Below are positions 44,970 through 56,696 of a stretch of 64,000 nucleotides of DNA, piece by piece; the first letter of the stretch is position 1; every line of letters begins with the position of its first letter. The position numbers were made by a program, and so were the translations under genes. Location: positions 7,502,001 to 7,566,000 of the forward strand of contig JAJQJQ010000007.1 in the NCBI GenBank assembly GCA_028622995.1, in the 5' to 3' direction. The DNA is from Panagrolaimus kolymaensis (Eukaryota; Nematoda; Chromadorea; Rhabditida; Panagrolaimidae). The notes beneath the pieces are model-generated. The model worked only from the letters and a program-made list of their open reading frames with translations. It did no database searches and had not been told where the DNA came from.

Positions 44970-45947
44970 TTAGGCCCCATTTCGAAGAGCTTGACGAGTT
45001 TGAAATTTGGTTAAATCACATAAAATTCGATCAAGTAACCCAGTGGTTGAAATCATGGGAGTTCGTTGAGTTTCGAAAAATCGATCACACTTTTTAAAAA
45101 TTGCATAACAATCTTCAGATTCGGGGGTTCCATATGGAATTGCATCGTGTGCAATTAAATCAGCCTAAAAATAAAAAATTTTTTTGTTTAATGAAAATTT
45201 GAGTTTTGGAAAAAAACAAACTTTTAAAGAATTAGTATATTCAAGGGTTGGAAAATATGGAACAGATTTATATGCTTCATCGACGTAACGACATTGACGA
45301 ACCATATAAAATCGTTCTTCTTCACTCATAACTGGGGCACAACCTTTATGGAAGGCGGTTTCGTGGTCGGTGCAAACTAAAAGAAATAGAAAAAACTTAG
45401 TAAGAAATTCTTAAAATGAAAAGAAATTTGATTAAAAAAGGTTTTTGGTTGAAAAAAAGTGGCGAGTGGTAAACAAAAAACTAAAAAAATGCTTTTTAAA
45501 AAAACTTTGCTTTAGTGTTTTTTTTTGATTCACTGATAAGTATTTTCGAAAAAAAATCCTCTTTGAAAAATAAAAACAAAAAATAAGCAAAAAACTTTTG
45601 CGAAAATCAGATAATTTTCCAATATTTTTATGATTTTTTTATTCAAGTCCAAATTTTTTGCAGATTATTTTTAAAAAAGCGCAAGCTCACCTCCAACAAT
45701 TAATTCAACATTTGGAAAAGAATTCTTAATTTGACGAAAAAGTTCCACGTGCCCTGGATGAAATAAATCATAAATGCCATCAGCAAAAATTCTAACCACC
45801 TCATTTGCTAAAAAAAAGAAAACAAAGCTTTTATTATTAAACTTTTAAAATGCTCTTACTTTTGCTTGCTTTAATTTCAGTTAAAGTTCGTGGTTTCCAT
45901 TCTTTTTGAAGATCTTCAGCATCCATTAAAGCAACGACGGATTTCAT
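44970..45947 (-). CDS. PCYT1: Minimal CTP:phosphocholine cytidylyltransferase
   Basis: Four short exons, 45947-45860, 45807-45691, 45376-45222 and 45164-44970, join in frame to 184 residues. None is long enough to stand out as an open frame. The product is the catalytic core of CTP:phosphocholine cytidylyltransferase, which makes CDP-choline for phosphatidylcholine synthesis. Signatures are [16 protein letters not shown] (HxGH, residues 46-49), the [14 protein letters not shown] stretch, [10 protein letters not shown], and RTPMIST near 154-160 in place of RTEGIST. Animal enzymes have about 330-370 residues with a membrane-sensing amphipathic helix and a phosphorylated tail; both are absent here, as is most of the N-terminal extension. 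The enzyme may therefore be constitutive and soluble. Its position among glycan genes is notable because nematode glycans carry phosphocholine. Confidence 0.88.
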
Positions 45948-47540
45948 ACTTTTTTTCCTTTGCTACCAAAAAAATAAATAAAATTAAGTTAAAATTCAAA
46001 AATTTTTAAAATAACAAAATAAAAAAAGTGGAGAAAAAAAAATGGGGAAACGGTCGACAAAAAAAGGTTTTTATATTTTTCAAGAGCGTTAATTAATTAA
46101 AAAATTGATTGCGCATCAAAAAATTTGATTTATAAAAAAACAACAACTTTTTCAGTGAACAAACGTCAAAAAAGGATGGAGGTGGTGGTGGAGCTCTTTG
46201 AACTGTTTTTGAATTTAGAACAGGTTTATTTATTTTTTAAATGGATCACTACCACGGCTTGTCAAAAGTGCAATTCAATTCTTTGAAATATAAAAACAAA
46301 TTATTAAACTAAACGTTTAATCATCTTCTTTTTTTTCAAATCAAATTAACAATGGAGCATGTATTAGTTTTAATTTTTGTGAAAACTTTTTAAATAAGAT
46401 ATGATGGAAAAAAAACACCCAAAAAAGTATGATTTTTAAAGAAAAAAAAATCATCGACGACAAAGGTTATACTTCTTCCTTTGGTAAATTAACAATAAAT
46501 CGAAAAAATAAAATTATCGGATAAAGCTCGGTTATAACTTATAACAATCAAAAAAATGGAGGGAGAGAAATGGAAAATGTTGCGAGAAAATGAAAAGCAA
46601 AGCTTAAACCATCACTTTTTTATTATTCTTTTGTTCTCTTTTTCTATTTTTTCTCTTTTGTTTTTTCACCTGATTCATGATAGTCGTCTAATTTAAAAAT
46701 AATGAAACGCTTGTAAAAGAAAAGAGTAATTATAGAAAAAAGGCCAAATAAAACATAAATTGAGCAGGATGTTTACATATGCAGAGAGGAAACAGTTTTT
46801 TCAAAGCAAAATAGCCATATCCAAGTGAAATGAGGCCAAATTTCACTAAAAGCGATTGATTTTTTTCTTTAAATAAATTAATGAATTACACAAGCAGAGA
46901 GATAGTTAATGTCAGGTTCAACAATAGTAACGTATATCAACAAAACTTTTTTAGAAATGTAGCTGAGGAAAACATCTCTTTGAACAAGCAACTTTTATAT
47001 TTCAAAAAGTTTGCTTTTAAATGAAAAAAATTCTTAGTAAACATGAAGAAAAAAAACATTCATATTTTTTTGTTTCTATTAATCATACAAAAATGAGCAA
47101 TGCTTTGCAATCAAAATACTTTTTTTCTTCATGCTTTTTGTTTCAAACTTTTCTAAAAACAATAATTCTTTTTTTCTTTGCATTTAAAATTTTTATTGAT
47201 TTTTTAAAAATCGTCGGTGATCTTTTAAAAGATGAATTTAGTGAACAACAAAAATAATATTAACTTTAGAGGATTAAAATTCAGAAATAAGCTTTTGTCA
47301 TTTTTTTGTTGTATAAATTATTGGGTTTTATGAACTCTGATTTATTGATAAAAAAATAATAATCGTTTTGAACAAAAAAAATCAAAAAAAAAATTCAAAA
47401 ATTCGTCGTAAAAAACATTATTCAAATGCTTTTTTGGGATAAAATAGGAAATATTGATTTTGAAGAAAAATAAACCTTAAATTTTTTTTACTGAATTTAA
47501 GTTGCTGCCATAATTAAATTTTTTTCACATTGTCAAAAAA
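45948..47540. other. Divergent intergenic region
   Basis: About 1.6 kb between the cytidylyltransferase (minus) and an OAC gene (plus). A small open frame at 47021-47257 is not supported by family or splice signals. No repeat is recognised. Confidence 0.5.
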
Positions 47541-50281
47541 ATGTCAATGAAGAAACAAAAAAATTCTGATATTCAACTTCTTCGAGCTTTAGCCATTACA
47601 GCAGTTTTAGGATTTCATTTAAAACCAAAATTTGTTCCACAAGGTTATCTTGGAGTTGATATGTAAGTTTTTATTTATTACAAAAAAACTGCTTTCACAA
47701 AATATCGAAAAATCTCCAAAACGCAATTTTTCTAAATTTTATCATTTTTTTTTTAATTCTGTAAAAGCCATAATGGTTTTCAAGCAAACAATAAATTTGA
47801 ATATTTTCGAATCTAAACTAAAAAAAATTAGAAAAGTTTCTTTTGTAGATTTAAAAAATAAATAAATACATAAATAAGCAGCTTTTTATTTTAGATTTTT
47901 TGCAATTTCTGGATATTTAATGACTATGATTTTGGATGGAAAAACTCTCTCTTTAACCACGTGTTTAATTTTTTATGAACGTCGGTTGAAGCGTCTTTTA
48001 CCCGCATATTTGCTCGCGATTCTATTAACTTTGGCTACCGGTTCTTTATTTTTAATTTCAACCGATTATGAATTTCTAAAATTTGATGCAATTTGGGCGA
48101 TATTCTTTGCAACGAATTTGCAAAGCCTTTTCGAGAAAGAATCATATTTTAAATTAGTTGGTGAATATAAGTTTTTGCTTCACGCTTGGTCGCTTTCTGT
48201 GGAATTTCAATATTATTTATTTGCGCCATTTATTTTAATTTTTATTCAAAAATGTTCTTCAAATCCTGTGAAAGCTACATTTTTTATTGGACTTGGAAGT
48301 TTTTTATTTCAAACTTTTATTCCCATTCCTATTATAAGTTTTGGAATGGTCTTGTCACGATTATGGCAATTTCTTATTGGAACCATTGTTTATTATTATC
48401 ATAAAAGAAAATATCAAAAATTATCTTACTCTCATAACTTTGATGAAAGTTCTGAAAATTTAAATATTTCGACGCCTTCAAAACAAAAACTAAACTACCG
48501 TATCCTTAATTTTGTAGTCCTTTGTGTAATTTGTTTTATGCCTGACATAACCTCAAACTTTTTGCACATAGCTTTTATGAGGCTCTTTGCCACTGGATTA
48601 GGAGGTTTAGCAATTTATTATGGCCTTCAAGAACAAACAACTTCAAGTAAATGGGTAATGACAGAAATATTTGAAAATGTGTGTGTTTATTATGGAAATA
48701 TTTCTTATTCGGTTTATTTGATTCATTGGCCAATTATTATTTTTGCGAAATATATCGAAATTTTTGATATTATTCGTGAGTTAATTCTAAAAAAGGGGTT
48801 AATAATTTGTTTATTTTCTGTATGAATTCCAGAAAAAAATTTAAATATTTTTTCTTTGATAAAATTTTTTGAAACTTTATGAAAATTTTTTCATTTTCCT
48901 CAGAAAAATAGAAGTTTTCTTTTAAAAAATCTTCGAAATTTTTTTTAGCTTTATGGCAGCTACTCGTTATCATTTTTGCTATTTCCATGTTGCAATATCA
49001 CTTTTTTGAAAAGCCCCTTCTTACGCAATCTGGGAGTCGCCTGGTTTTTATAATCTTAATAATTCTTGGTTTAATTTTAATGCTTCTTTTAAAGCCTCAA
49101 AGAATTGGTAATGAAAATGCAAGTTTTTTCCCAAAAAAAAAGTTTATTAAATTAAATTTCAATAAAATTTTTTAGGAAAATCAAAGTTTTGCAATTTCTG
49201 AAAATTTAAAGATTGCAAAAGAATGCAGTTTAACAACCATGAAAAATGATTGTAATTGGGATTCAGAAATGCTCAAAGTCATCAAAAAATCCACCAAAGG
49301 CGACGCCTTTTTTTGTTCTTACAAAGGCACGGGAAATGCAACAATTTTTTTCACGGGTAATAGTTTTGCTTTGAGACAAATCTCCGCAATTAAAAAAGCT
49401 TTGAAAGATAAATATAAAATACTTTATGTCGCTGCAAGACCTTCATGTGTGGCATTTGAAAAATTTAATGGAGAATATAAAGATAAAATGTTTAAATGTA
49501 ATGAAATTTTTAATTCGACAGCGAAATTTTTGGCTAAATTAAAACCTGATATTTTGTTAATAAGTCAAAGGTAAGGAATTTTTATTAAAACAAAACTGTC
49601 AAAAAAAAATCGGGCGCGCTAAAGTAAAGAAGACCCAAATATTCTTCAAAAGCTTTGATTTTTTTTTAATTTTTCAGAATAGAAAAAAATAATTGGTTTC
49701 GAAAACCAATAGAAAATTTTGAAATGGCCCTAAATGATTCAGCAACCTCTGTGATGGTTGAGTATTTTAAATTATGGTCAGCTTATACCAAACACATAGT
49801 AATTATTGAACCTCATCCTACTTTTGAATTCAACCCCGCTACTTCCATTGCTAAACAATTGACACAGAAAAAGCCTTTGAATAATGCATTTTTAACAAGA
49901 GAAGTAAGTTTTTTATTATATTTTTTTCTGAAACGAAGTTTTATTCCTTACACGAAAGTTTAGTATTTTATTACTCTCTCCACGAAAATTTCATTTTTGT
50001 AATAAAAATAGAAAATATTTAATTTAATACCCTTTAAATTTCAGGAAATCCTAACCGAATTAAACACAAGTTGGATTCGAATTAAAGCAGCTATAAGTTT
50101 ATGTCCAAAATGTTCGGCACTTGAAATCAATGAAGCTTTTATGGAAAATCATAAATATAATTATTATGATAAAAATTCAAGTCTTTCATTATTTTGTGAT
50201 GGAATACATTTATCTCCAAAAGGCACAGATAAAATGGTTCCAATTTTAAGGGAATCTATTAGCAAACTTTTAGATGGATAA
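47541..50281 (+). CDS. OAC-family acyltransferase-3/SGNH protein, complete
   Basis: Exons 47541-47662, 47895-48775, 48949-49118, 49176-49570, 49678-49903 and 50045-50281 give 676 residues. The N-terminal half is polytopic: IQLLRALAITAVLGFHLKPKF, GYLGVD, ISGYLMT, HAWSLSVEFQYYLFAP and ISYSVYLIHWPI, ending with YHFFEKPLL. The C-terminal SGNH domain has FFTGNSFALRQ and CDGIHLSPKGT with the Asp-x-x-His pair. Intron 49119-49175 needs a GC donor (AAT/GCAAGT); the two alternative GT sites both run into a stop. Function is membrane O-acylation with unknown substrate. An AATAAA lies just after the stop. This copy is more divergent from the other OAC genes here than they are from one another. Confidence 0.92.
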
Positions 50282-50494
50282 TCTGTATTTTTTTTGTTGA
50301 ATAAATTTTAATATATTTTTAATATTTTTGTAAAGTAAAAATCAAAAAAGTTTTAATTTCAAACGTATAAAATAATTTATTTATTTAAATCCATTGTATT
50401 TTAATCCTTGTTTGTTTGTTATCGATGAAAAAAATGTTCAAAATTTTTTTATGAAAAAATAAACTTAAAAATTATAATTCAAATTTATTACTTA

Positions 50495-52064
50495 TTATTT
50501 ATTAAATTTTATATGTTTTATCACTGAAGAATTTTCATCATTTTCATCATAATTTTTTCCATACACTTTTGTGTGATAAATTAAAAATTCAAAAAAATGC
50601 ATTAAATTTTTATCAATATAATGAAAAGAAATCATATAATTCGCGCAACATTTAAACTAAAAAAGTGGAAGAAAATTATAATAAAAAGATTGAATAATAA
50701 AATGCTTAACCTCGGTTACATTATATGGATAATACATATATTGATAATGAATGTCTTCAAATCCAGTTACAAAATGTACAGCTGGATCAAATGGAAGCAT
50801 ACGATGACGACCCTAATGGTATTAATTTTTTAGAACAAAATTACTAATTTTTTGTTTAAATTTTTTTTATAAATGTGAAAACTTTTGCATCGCCAATTAA
50901 AGAATTAAAAATTTTCGTTAAGAGACTCAAAAATATTTTTAGAATTATTAGATACCCTTGGAAAGCCATGTATTTGATAGGTAACTCACATTTTCATCTC
51001 TAGTATCAACAAAAGTAAAATTAAGATTTCCAGCACAATGACCAATTTTAACATCTTCTAAATTTTCAATTTTTTGCGGACATATTTTTGGGTCATTAAA
51101 TGCTGGAACTATTTGTCTTACAGCTTCTCTAAAAAGAATTGTCACTTTTTTCTACTCCAAACTTTTTCATCAGGTCTTTGACTTTACCTTGAAAGTATAT
51201 AACCAGCTCCACCGCTCATATAGCCGCTTTTAGAAAATGGTTTAAATCTGCAACCAAAATACAAAGCTTCATTTGGATTATAGGGAGAAAGCATGTGGCG
51301 TAAATTTTCCATAATAAAATATGAATCATCATCGGCGCGAAGGAAGAAATCAAAATTTTCTAATTCATTCTAAAAAAATTCCAATCAAATTTTTCTTGAC
51401 GCAAAAATAAAATATTTTTTTTTGTTTCTGAGATTTACTTACTTGATAAACCCATCTAAATAATTTTCTAATTTTTTCCCATAAAGTCATTCTTGATTCT
51501 CGAACTTTTAAATCCAAAAATGGTAAATTTATATTCTAAAATTGAACTTCTTTTAAAAAGTAAATTTAACGAAAAAAATATTTACTGGATCAAAACTTAA
51601 AAATAAATATTTATCACATCTTTTCGCCCAAGTAGCATTTACATGAATGGCTCTCTCACTTAATTGCTTTTTTGAAGTATTAATTAAGCATAAAATTTTT
51701 ATTGGCGTATCTGGCTTATTTTTGTTTTCATTACCTTAAAATATTTATTTTTTAAACATGCAAATTTTTTAGTTCCCTAAAAATTGGACAAACACATACT
51801 TTCAGTTTTATCAAGTTCTTTGGAAGGGGAAGTTTCAGTGTTCAGGTTAGACATGTTTTTTAATGAAGTTGAAATAAATTGAGGGTTATGAGAAGTCAAA
51901 ATCCATATTACTCCAATGCAACCAAAAATAAAAAGAATACAAATAAAATTTCGAAAGAAATTGCTGGAAAAAATGTTAGATAAATAAATTAAAAATTCAG
52001 GACAATTTTGAATGGGTTTGAAAATAACAAAAACTTACTTTAAAATTCGATAAATATTTGTCAT
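50495..52064 (-). CDS. C1GALT1: Core-1 beta-1,3-galactosyltransferase (T-synthase), GT31
   Basis: Eight exons, 52064-52039, 51963-51800, 51734-51586, 51535-51443, 51369-51188, 51128-50990, 50812-50711 and 50656-50495, give 338 residues in a single frame. A signal anchor spans about residues 15-35. The catalytic domain follows T-synthase throughout: [33 protein letters not shown] (DDD near 157-159), [20 protein letters not shown], and a terminal [13 protein letters not shown] with the paired Cys. The enzyme adds galactose to GalNAc-Ser/Thr to form core-1 O-glycans in the Golgi. Length is close to the 360 or so usual for the family, with a shorter stem. All donors are GT. Several exons are too short to be seen without splice analysis. 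Confidence 0.93.
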
Positions 52065-52778
52065 TATAAAAGTATTTCTAAGACTTTGATATCGTTGGAA
52101 AAATTAATAATATTTGTTCTTTTTTTAAACCTCCAAGCTTCCATAAAATTGATTTAAAAAATATTTTAAACCTTTGACTTTGATTTTTTCATAAAATTTA
52201 AATTTTTCTGAATTTTTTCAATTTAAACAATAAAAAATGCTCCCTAAAATAAAAGGAAAGTTTAAAACAAAAAAATATTTAAAAAAATGGTATTATAACG
52301 TCGTTCAAATTAATTCCTATGAAAAAAAAACATAAAAACAAAACAAAAGAGTTTAAACAAAAAATTATGTATGTTAAACCCTTTAAATTTGATTTTTAAC
52401 GAATCATAAAAAAAATTTCTCTTTCTGATAAAATGATTGGAGACGACCTTTAAAAAAAATTTCGAAAAGTTGAAGTTCGAAAACGTCATTTTATTTTTCA
52501 GTTTGAATACATATTTGATGAGTTTACTATCATTGAAAAGCTTAAAGAAAGACGATCCACGATCCAAAACAATGTAAGAAAAAAATTAATTTGTAAAATG
52601 CTTTATTGTTTGTAATATTTTTGCTTCTTCTATAATATTTATTTTTGTGAATAAAAAAAAAGAAACAATGCATTGTAGCTTTTTTTAAATTAATTTTTTA
52701 GTTGGTTGCAGCAACGCATGACAAAAAGACAAAAATTCTGCTTGTATCTTTTTTGTTAAAAGTTAAAAATAATGGAAA
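52065..52778. other. Intergenic
   Basis: Promoter side of the T-synthase gene, very AT-rich. No supported gene. Confidence 0.5.
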
Positions 52779-54307
52779 CACGGCGGTATAAAAGTGAAGT
52801 TCAAATGGAAATGAAAAATTTGGTCGTTGGTGGTCGAATTGCCAAAAACCAAAGGAAAAGCTATTTTTTTAGTAAAAAATGTCTGTTTTTTTGCATATTT
52901 AATTATAATTCTCTACGGATATTCAGTTGAAAAATATTGAAACTCTCACAGAATATGTAATCGAATATTGCGGATAAGATCGTGAAGATAGATTTTCATA
53001 AAAAAATCAATGAGCCGAAATCCTAGCGTAAGAGTTTTGAGCATTTTGGTCATTTTTACGTTAGAAAAAGTGATTTTTTTTGGAACTTTTTCAGAAACAA
53101 TTATGGCTAAATTCATTAAGTTGCTTTAATTTTATTCTGTGACATTGAAAATCTATAATCTTATCTTGCCTACAAATTGGTGCAATCAGTTTTTCCGAAG
53201 ACAATCTTTTTCCGAAAATCCTTACGTAAGAGTTTTTGGAATGCATGGAAACATAGCTTCTGCTTTGAAAAAAAGCAAGAAATTGTGATATTTTTTATTT
53301 ATTTTTTAACCAAAATACATATTTAAAATAATAAAAACATTTTTTTCCATTTTTATACACAAAAATTTCATATTTTATTAAAACATGTTCCACCTTTTGT
53401 TGACCGCTGGAGAACTTTCAATTATTTTTCTGAACAGATAATCGAGCATATGCATTCTGTAATAAAACAATGGCTAAGAAGAATTGCCACTCATGATGAG
53501 AAAAAATTATGTTTGTTGGTAATGAGCTGGAGCTGGGAAAGGAATATATGCTTCGATGAAAAAGAAAGTTTACCAAATGAAGAAGTCAGAGGCTTAGCTG
53601 ATTCACAATTTCTTTGAATTCAAAGATAAAGTTTTATCATAATTTCTGTTTTTGAATTTTTTTATAATTCCCATGATTAAAAAGATATAAATTAACATAT
53701 TACAGCCGAATTTTGTTATTTTTATATAAAATATTTTATGAAACTTTTGTCTTTTGGTTAAAAAATAAATAAAAAAATAAAAAATATCACAATTTCTTGC
53801 TTTTTTTCAAAGCAGAAGCTATGTTTCCATGCATTCCAAAAACTCTTACGTAAGGATTTTCGGAAAAAGATTGTCTTCGGAAAAACTGATTGCACCAATT
53901 TGTAGGCAAGATAAGATTATAGATTTTCAATGTCACAGAATAAAATTAAAGCAACTTAATGAATTTAGCCATAATTGTTTCTGAAAAAGTTCCAAAAAAA
54001 ATCACTTTTTCTAACGTAAAAATGACCAAAATGCTCAAAACTCTTACGCTAGGATTTCGGCTCATTGATTTTTTTATGAAAATCTATCTTCACGATCTTA
54101 TCCGCAATATTCGATTACATATTCTGTGAGAGTTTCAATATTTTTCAACTGAATATCCGTAGAGAATTATAATTAAATATGCAAAAAAACAGACATTTTT
54201 TACTAAAAAAATAGCTTTTCCTTTGGTTTTTGGCAATTCGACCACCAACGACCAAATTTTTCATTTCCATTTGAACTTCACTTTTTCATTGAAGCTATAC
54301 CGCCGTG
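52779..54307. mobile_element. Fold-back DNA element with about 540-bp inverted arms
   Basis: The left arm 52779-53316 and right arm 53752-54307 are nearly perfect reverse complements; the right arm carries an extra 11-bp GCTTCAATGAA segment near its outer end. The outer ends are CACGGCGGTATA and TATACCGCCGTG. GAAA flanks both sides and may be a 4-bp duplication. The 435-bp spacer encodes a transposase-like remnant. Long arms with this high identity suggest recent formation and would extrude as a large hairpin. Confidence 0.88.
53342..53617 (+). pseudogene. Transposase C-terminal remnant inside the fold-back element
   Basis: An open frame of about 90 codons ends at TGA 53615-53617. It reads HILLKHVPPFVDRWRTFNYF then SEQIIEHMHSVIKQWLRR, the kind of His/Glu-containing C-terminal segment (..FSEQ..E..H..) seen in several nematode DNA-transposon transposases. 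There is no start codon context or catalytic core. It shows that the element derives from a coding transposon by internal deletion; the superfamily is unresolved. Confidence 0.5.
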
Positions 54308-54790
54308 GAAAACGAAAAAATTATTATTTTTTTCAATTTTATCTTTAGTTTCTCTGTGCTAATTTTTGTTGGATAATTGTAAAAAATAAATAAATTGGTG
54401 TTGAATTGAAAAAAAAACGATGTTTAATGTTTCATGTTTTTTTCTTTTTCTCGTTCTGAATCATTTTGAGACATTCGTTTGTTTGATGGAGAAAAGTGAA
54501 TGTTTGAGAAAACATTAATTTGTTAGTTTCGACGAGCATTTTTATTTTTGCTGCTGTCAATGATTTTTATAAAATATTTTATTTATTACCAACAAAGGTT
54601 TATTTTCAGAAATTAACTAGGAGATCCTGTAAAAAGCTTGCGGTAGAGCTTAATATAAATCGCTTCGCGATTAACGGCTGGGTCTAGTTTTTAATTTTGA
54701 GCATGTAAAAATTTAAAAAAATAAATGAGAATCGGTTTTTTTATAAAAACATTAATTCTTATGATTATTTTCTTTGATGCAAAGTTTTAT
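54308..54790. other. Intergenic
   Basis: AT-rich. It includes a short GC-richer stretch around 54650-54685 of unknown meaning. No gene. Confidence 0.45.
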
Positions 54791-56030
54791 AAATTCTTTC
54801 TGGCATATCTTTGAGAACCGACCATGCCATTATCCCCTCTGTTTGGAGAACCAATGGTGTCCTTATCCCCGCTGGCATATTTGGAGAGCCAATCATGTAC
54901 TTATACCCGCTGGCATAACAACCGATCTTGTCTTTATGCCCACATGCATCACACACCTCAAGCTTACAGACATACCAATATTCCTTCCAAACTTTCATGC
55001 ATATCGTTGAAAACCGATCACGCCTTTATCCCCGCTGGCATATCTGGGAGAACCGATAATGCCTTTTTTGCCAATGGTATATTTCGGAGAACCGATCAGG
55101 CCATTATCCCAGCTGGTATCACACACTTCAAGCTTAAAGACATACCACTACCCCTTCCACACTTTTATGCCATTAAGGACATATCGTAATGTATTCAAAC
55201 CATTTGGATATGCCTTCCACGTAAACATGCCCCAGGGGTTTATCATTTCCTAACTCTTACATGTCCCTCATGTCTATTTATAGTTCCCTTTCTTAATTTA
55301 TTGAGAACCGCCAAAGAACCCACTTTTTTTTTAAAAAAGAACACCACCATTGGATTCCTCATGCAAAAATACAACGGAATTCAAAGATTTATTTGCATTC
55401 TTAAAAAATCGGATATATGCATATCCTCTGGCACTTACTATAATCACATACTTATTTTAATCACTCAATTTGGTTATGCTTTCAAAACTTTAGTAAAAAT
55501 TATTCAATCCATTTCAACCCTGGCATATCATGGACAACCGTTGATGCCTCAATGCATTTTTCCCCGCTTGAATAATATTTAGGAGAATCGATCATGCCTT
55601 TATCCTAATTTGGGAGAACCGATAATAAGTTTATGCTAATTTTCCCCGCTGGCATATTTGGGAAACCAATCATGCTTATATGCAATTTTCCTCTCTTGCA
55701 TAACAATGAGAATCGATAATGTTTCGCAATTTCCCTACTGGCATAATTTGGCAAAATCGATCATGGCTCCCAGCCATAAAGTCAATCTTTCACGATGCAT
55801 CAGAGAACCCATCACGCCTCTTTGCTAATTTCCCCACTGGCATATTTCGGAGAACCGATCAAACCTATATGCAAATTTTGCCTTTGGCATATATTTGATA
55901 ATCGAACAGGCCTATGTGTATTTATAACCACTGGCATAATTTTTGATAATCGATCATGTCTTTTTGAAACATTTCCCCTTTGACAAATTATTTGGAAGAA
56001 CCGATAATGGCTCCAAACCATCTAGTCATT
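54791..56030. repeat. Degenerate minisatellite (GGCATATTTGGAGAACCGATCATGCC-like unit)
   Basis: About a dozen or more irregular copies of a unit built from CTGGCATATTTGG, AGAACCGATCATG and CCTTTATCCCCG occur with spacing mostly 45-65 bp. A longer sub-repeat containing TCAAGCTTA and AGACATACCA appears at about 54945-55000 and again at about 55120-55175. Open frames across it are Pro/His-rich artefacts. GC content is above the surroundings. Confidence 0.85.
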
Positions 56031-56287
56031 CTCTTAATAGCTCACTCCCTTAAAACCTTATAATTTAAAAAATCCATGAAAATTAGTTTATTAATCTCAA
56101 AAAAACATTAAAAAAATAATTTGCTTTTTATTTTTCCTTCAATTGCATAAAAAAATATAAAAAAATCGATTTTTGTCAAATCTTATAAAAATTTGCATAT
56201 TCTATATATCGCTAATATTTTTAAAAAACATTAAAAAATTTCTTAAACATAATCCTTTAGATAATCTCATCAAAATAGGCGAAAAAC

Positions 56288-56348
56288 AGCATCGGGGATT
56301 CGAACCAACCATCTCCTTTCTCATTGTCAAAAGCCCCACTACGCCAAA
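56288..56348 (-). repeat. tRNA-like sequence (degenerate)
   Basis: On the minus strand TTGGCGTAGTGGGGC (A-box-like) is followed by GGTTGGTTCGAATCCCCG (B-box-like). The T stem has mismatches and the acceptor does not close, so it is a tRNA pseudogene or a tRNA-derived repeat next to the minisatellite. Confidence 0.45.
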
Positions 56349-56696
56349 GAGAAAAATTTTGAGTTAAAATTTGAAAATTTGCATATATCTCGAGATCCAT
56401 ATTGACTCACGATAATGCGCCTAATTTTCCCGTAATCTCCGTATGAAACTACCCCATCCTAGCTAGACAGAAAAATCAGGCTTTCGGCCCGATCTTCTGT
56501 TCTACCACTATGGTCCTTGTTTTTTTCATATTATAAAAATCGATTTTCCAGGCCGAAAGTAAATTTAAATCTATAAAATTATTTGTCTGGAATTTATTTC
56601 ATCCATTTTTTTAAAATTTATATTTGTTTTTTAATTTTTAATGCAACAAAAGCAACAAAAACTCAGGTAAAAAACAACTATTTTAATTCTTTATTT

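Noticed and set aside
47021..47257. 78-codon frame upstream of an OAC gene
   Set aside because: No family, no splice signals joining it to the OAC gene, AT-rich background composition.
54765..55582. Overlapping His/Pro-rich frames on both strands
   Set aside because: Artefacts of the minisatellite; both strands are open over the same bases and no family is matched.
54791..56030. Possible CRISPR-like array
   Set aside because: Eukaryotic context, irregular spacing and degenerate units; a minisatellite explains it.
56470..56520. Minus-strand TAGTGGTAGAAC resembling a tRNA D arm
   Set aside because: No B box or T arm follows, so the match is too short to call.
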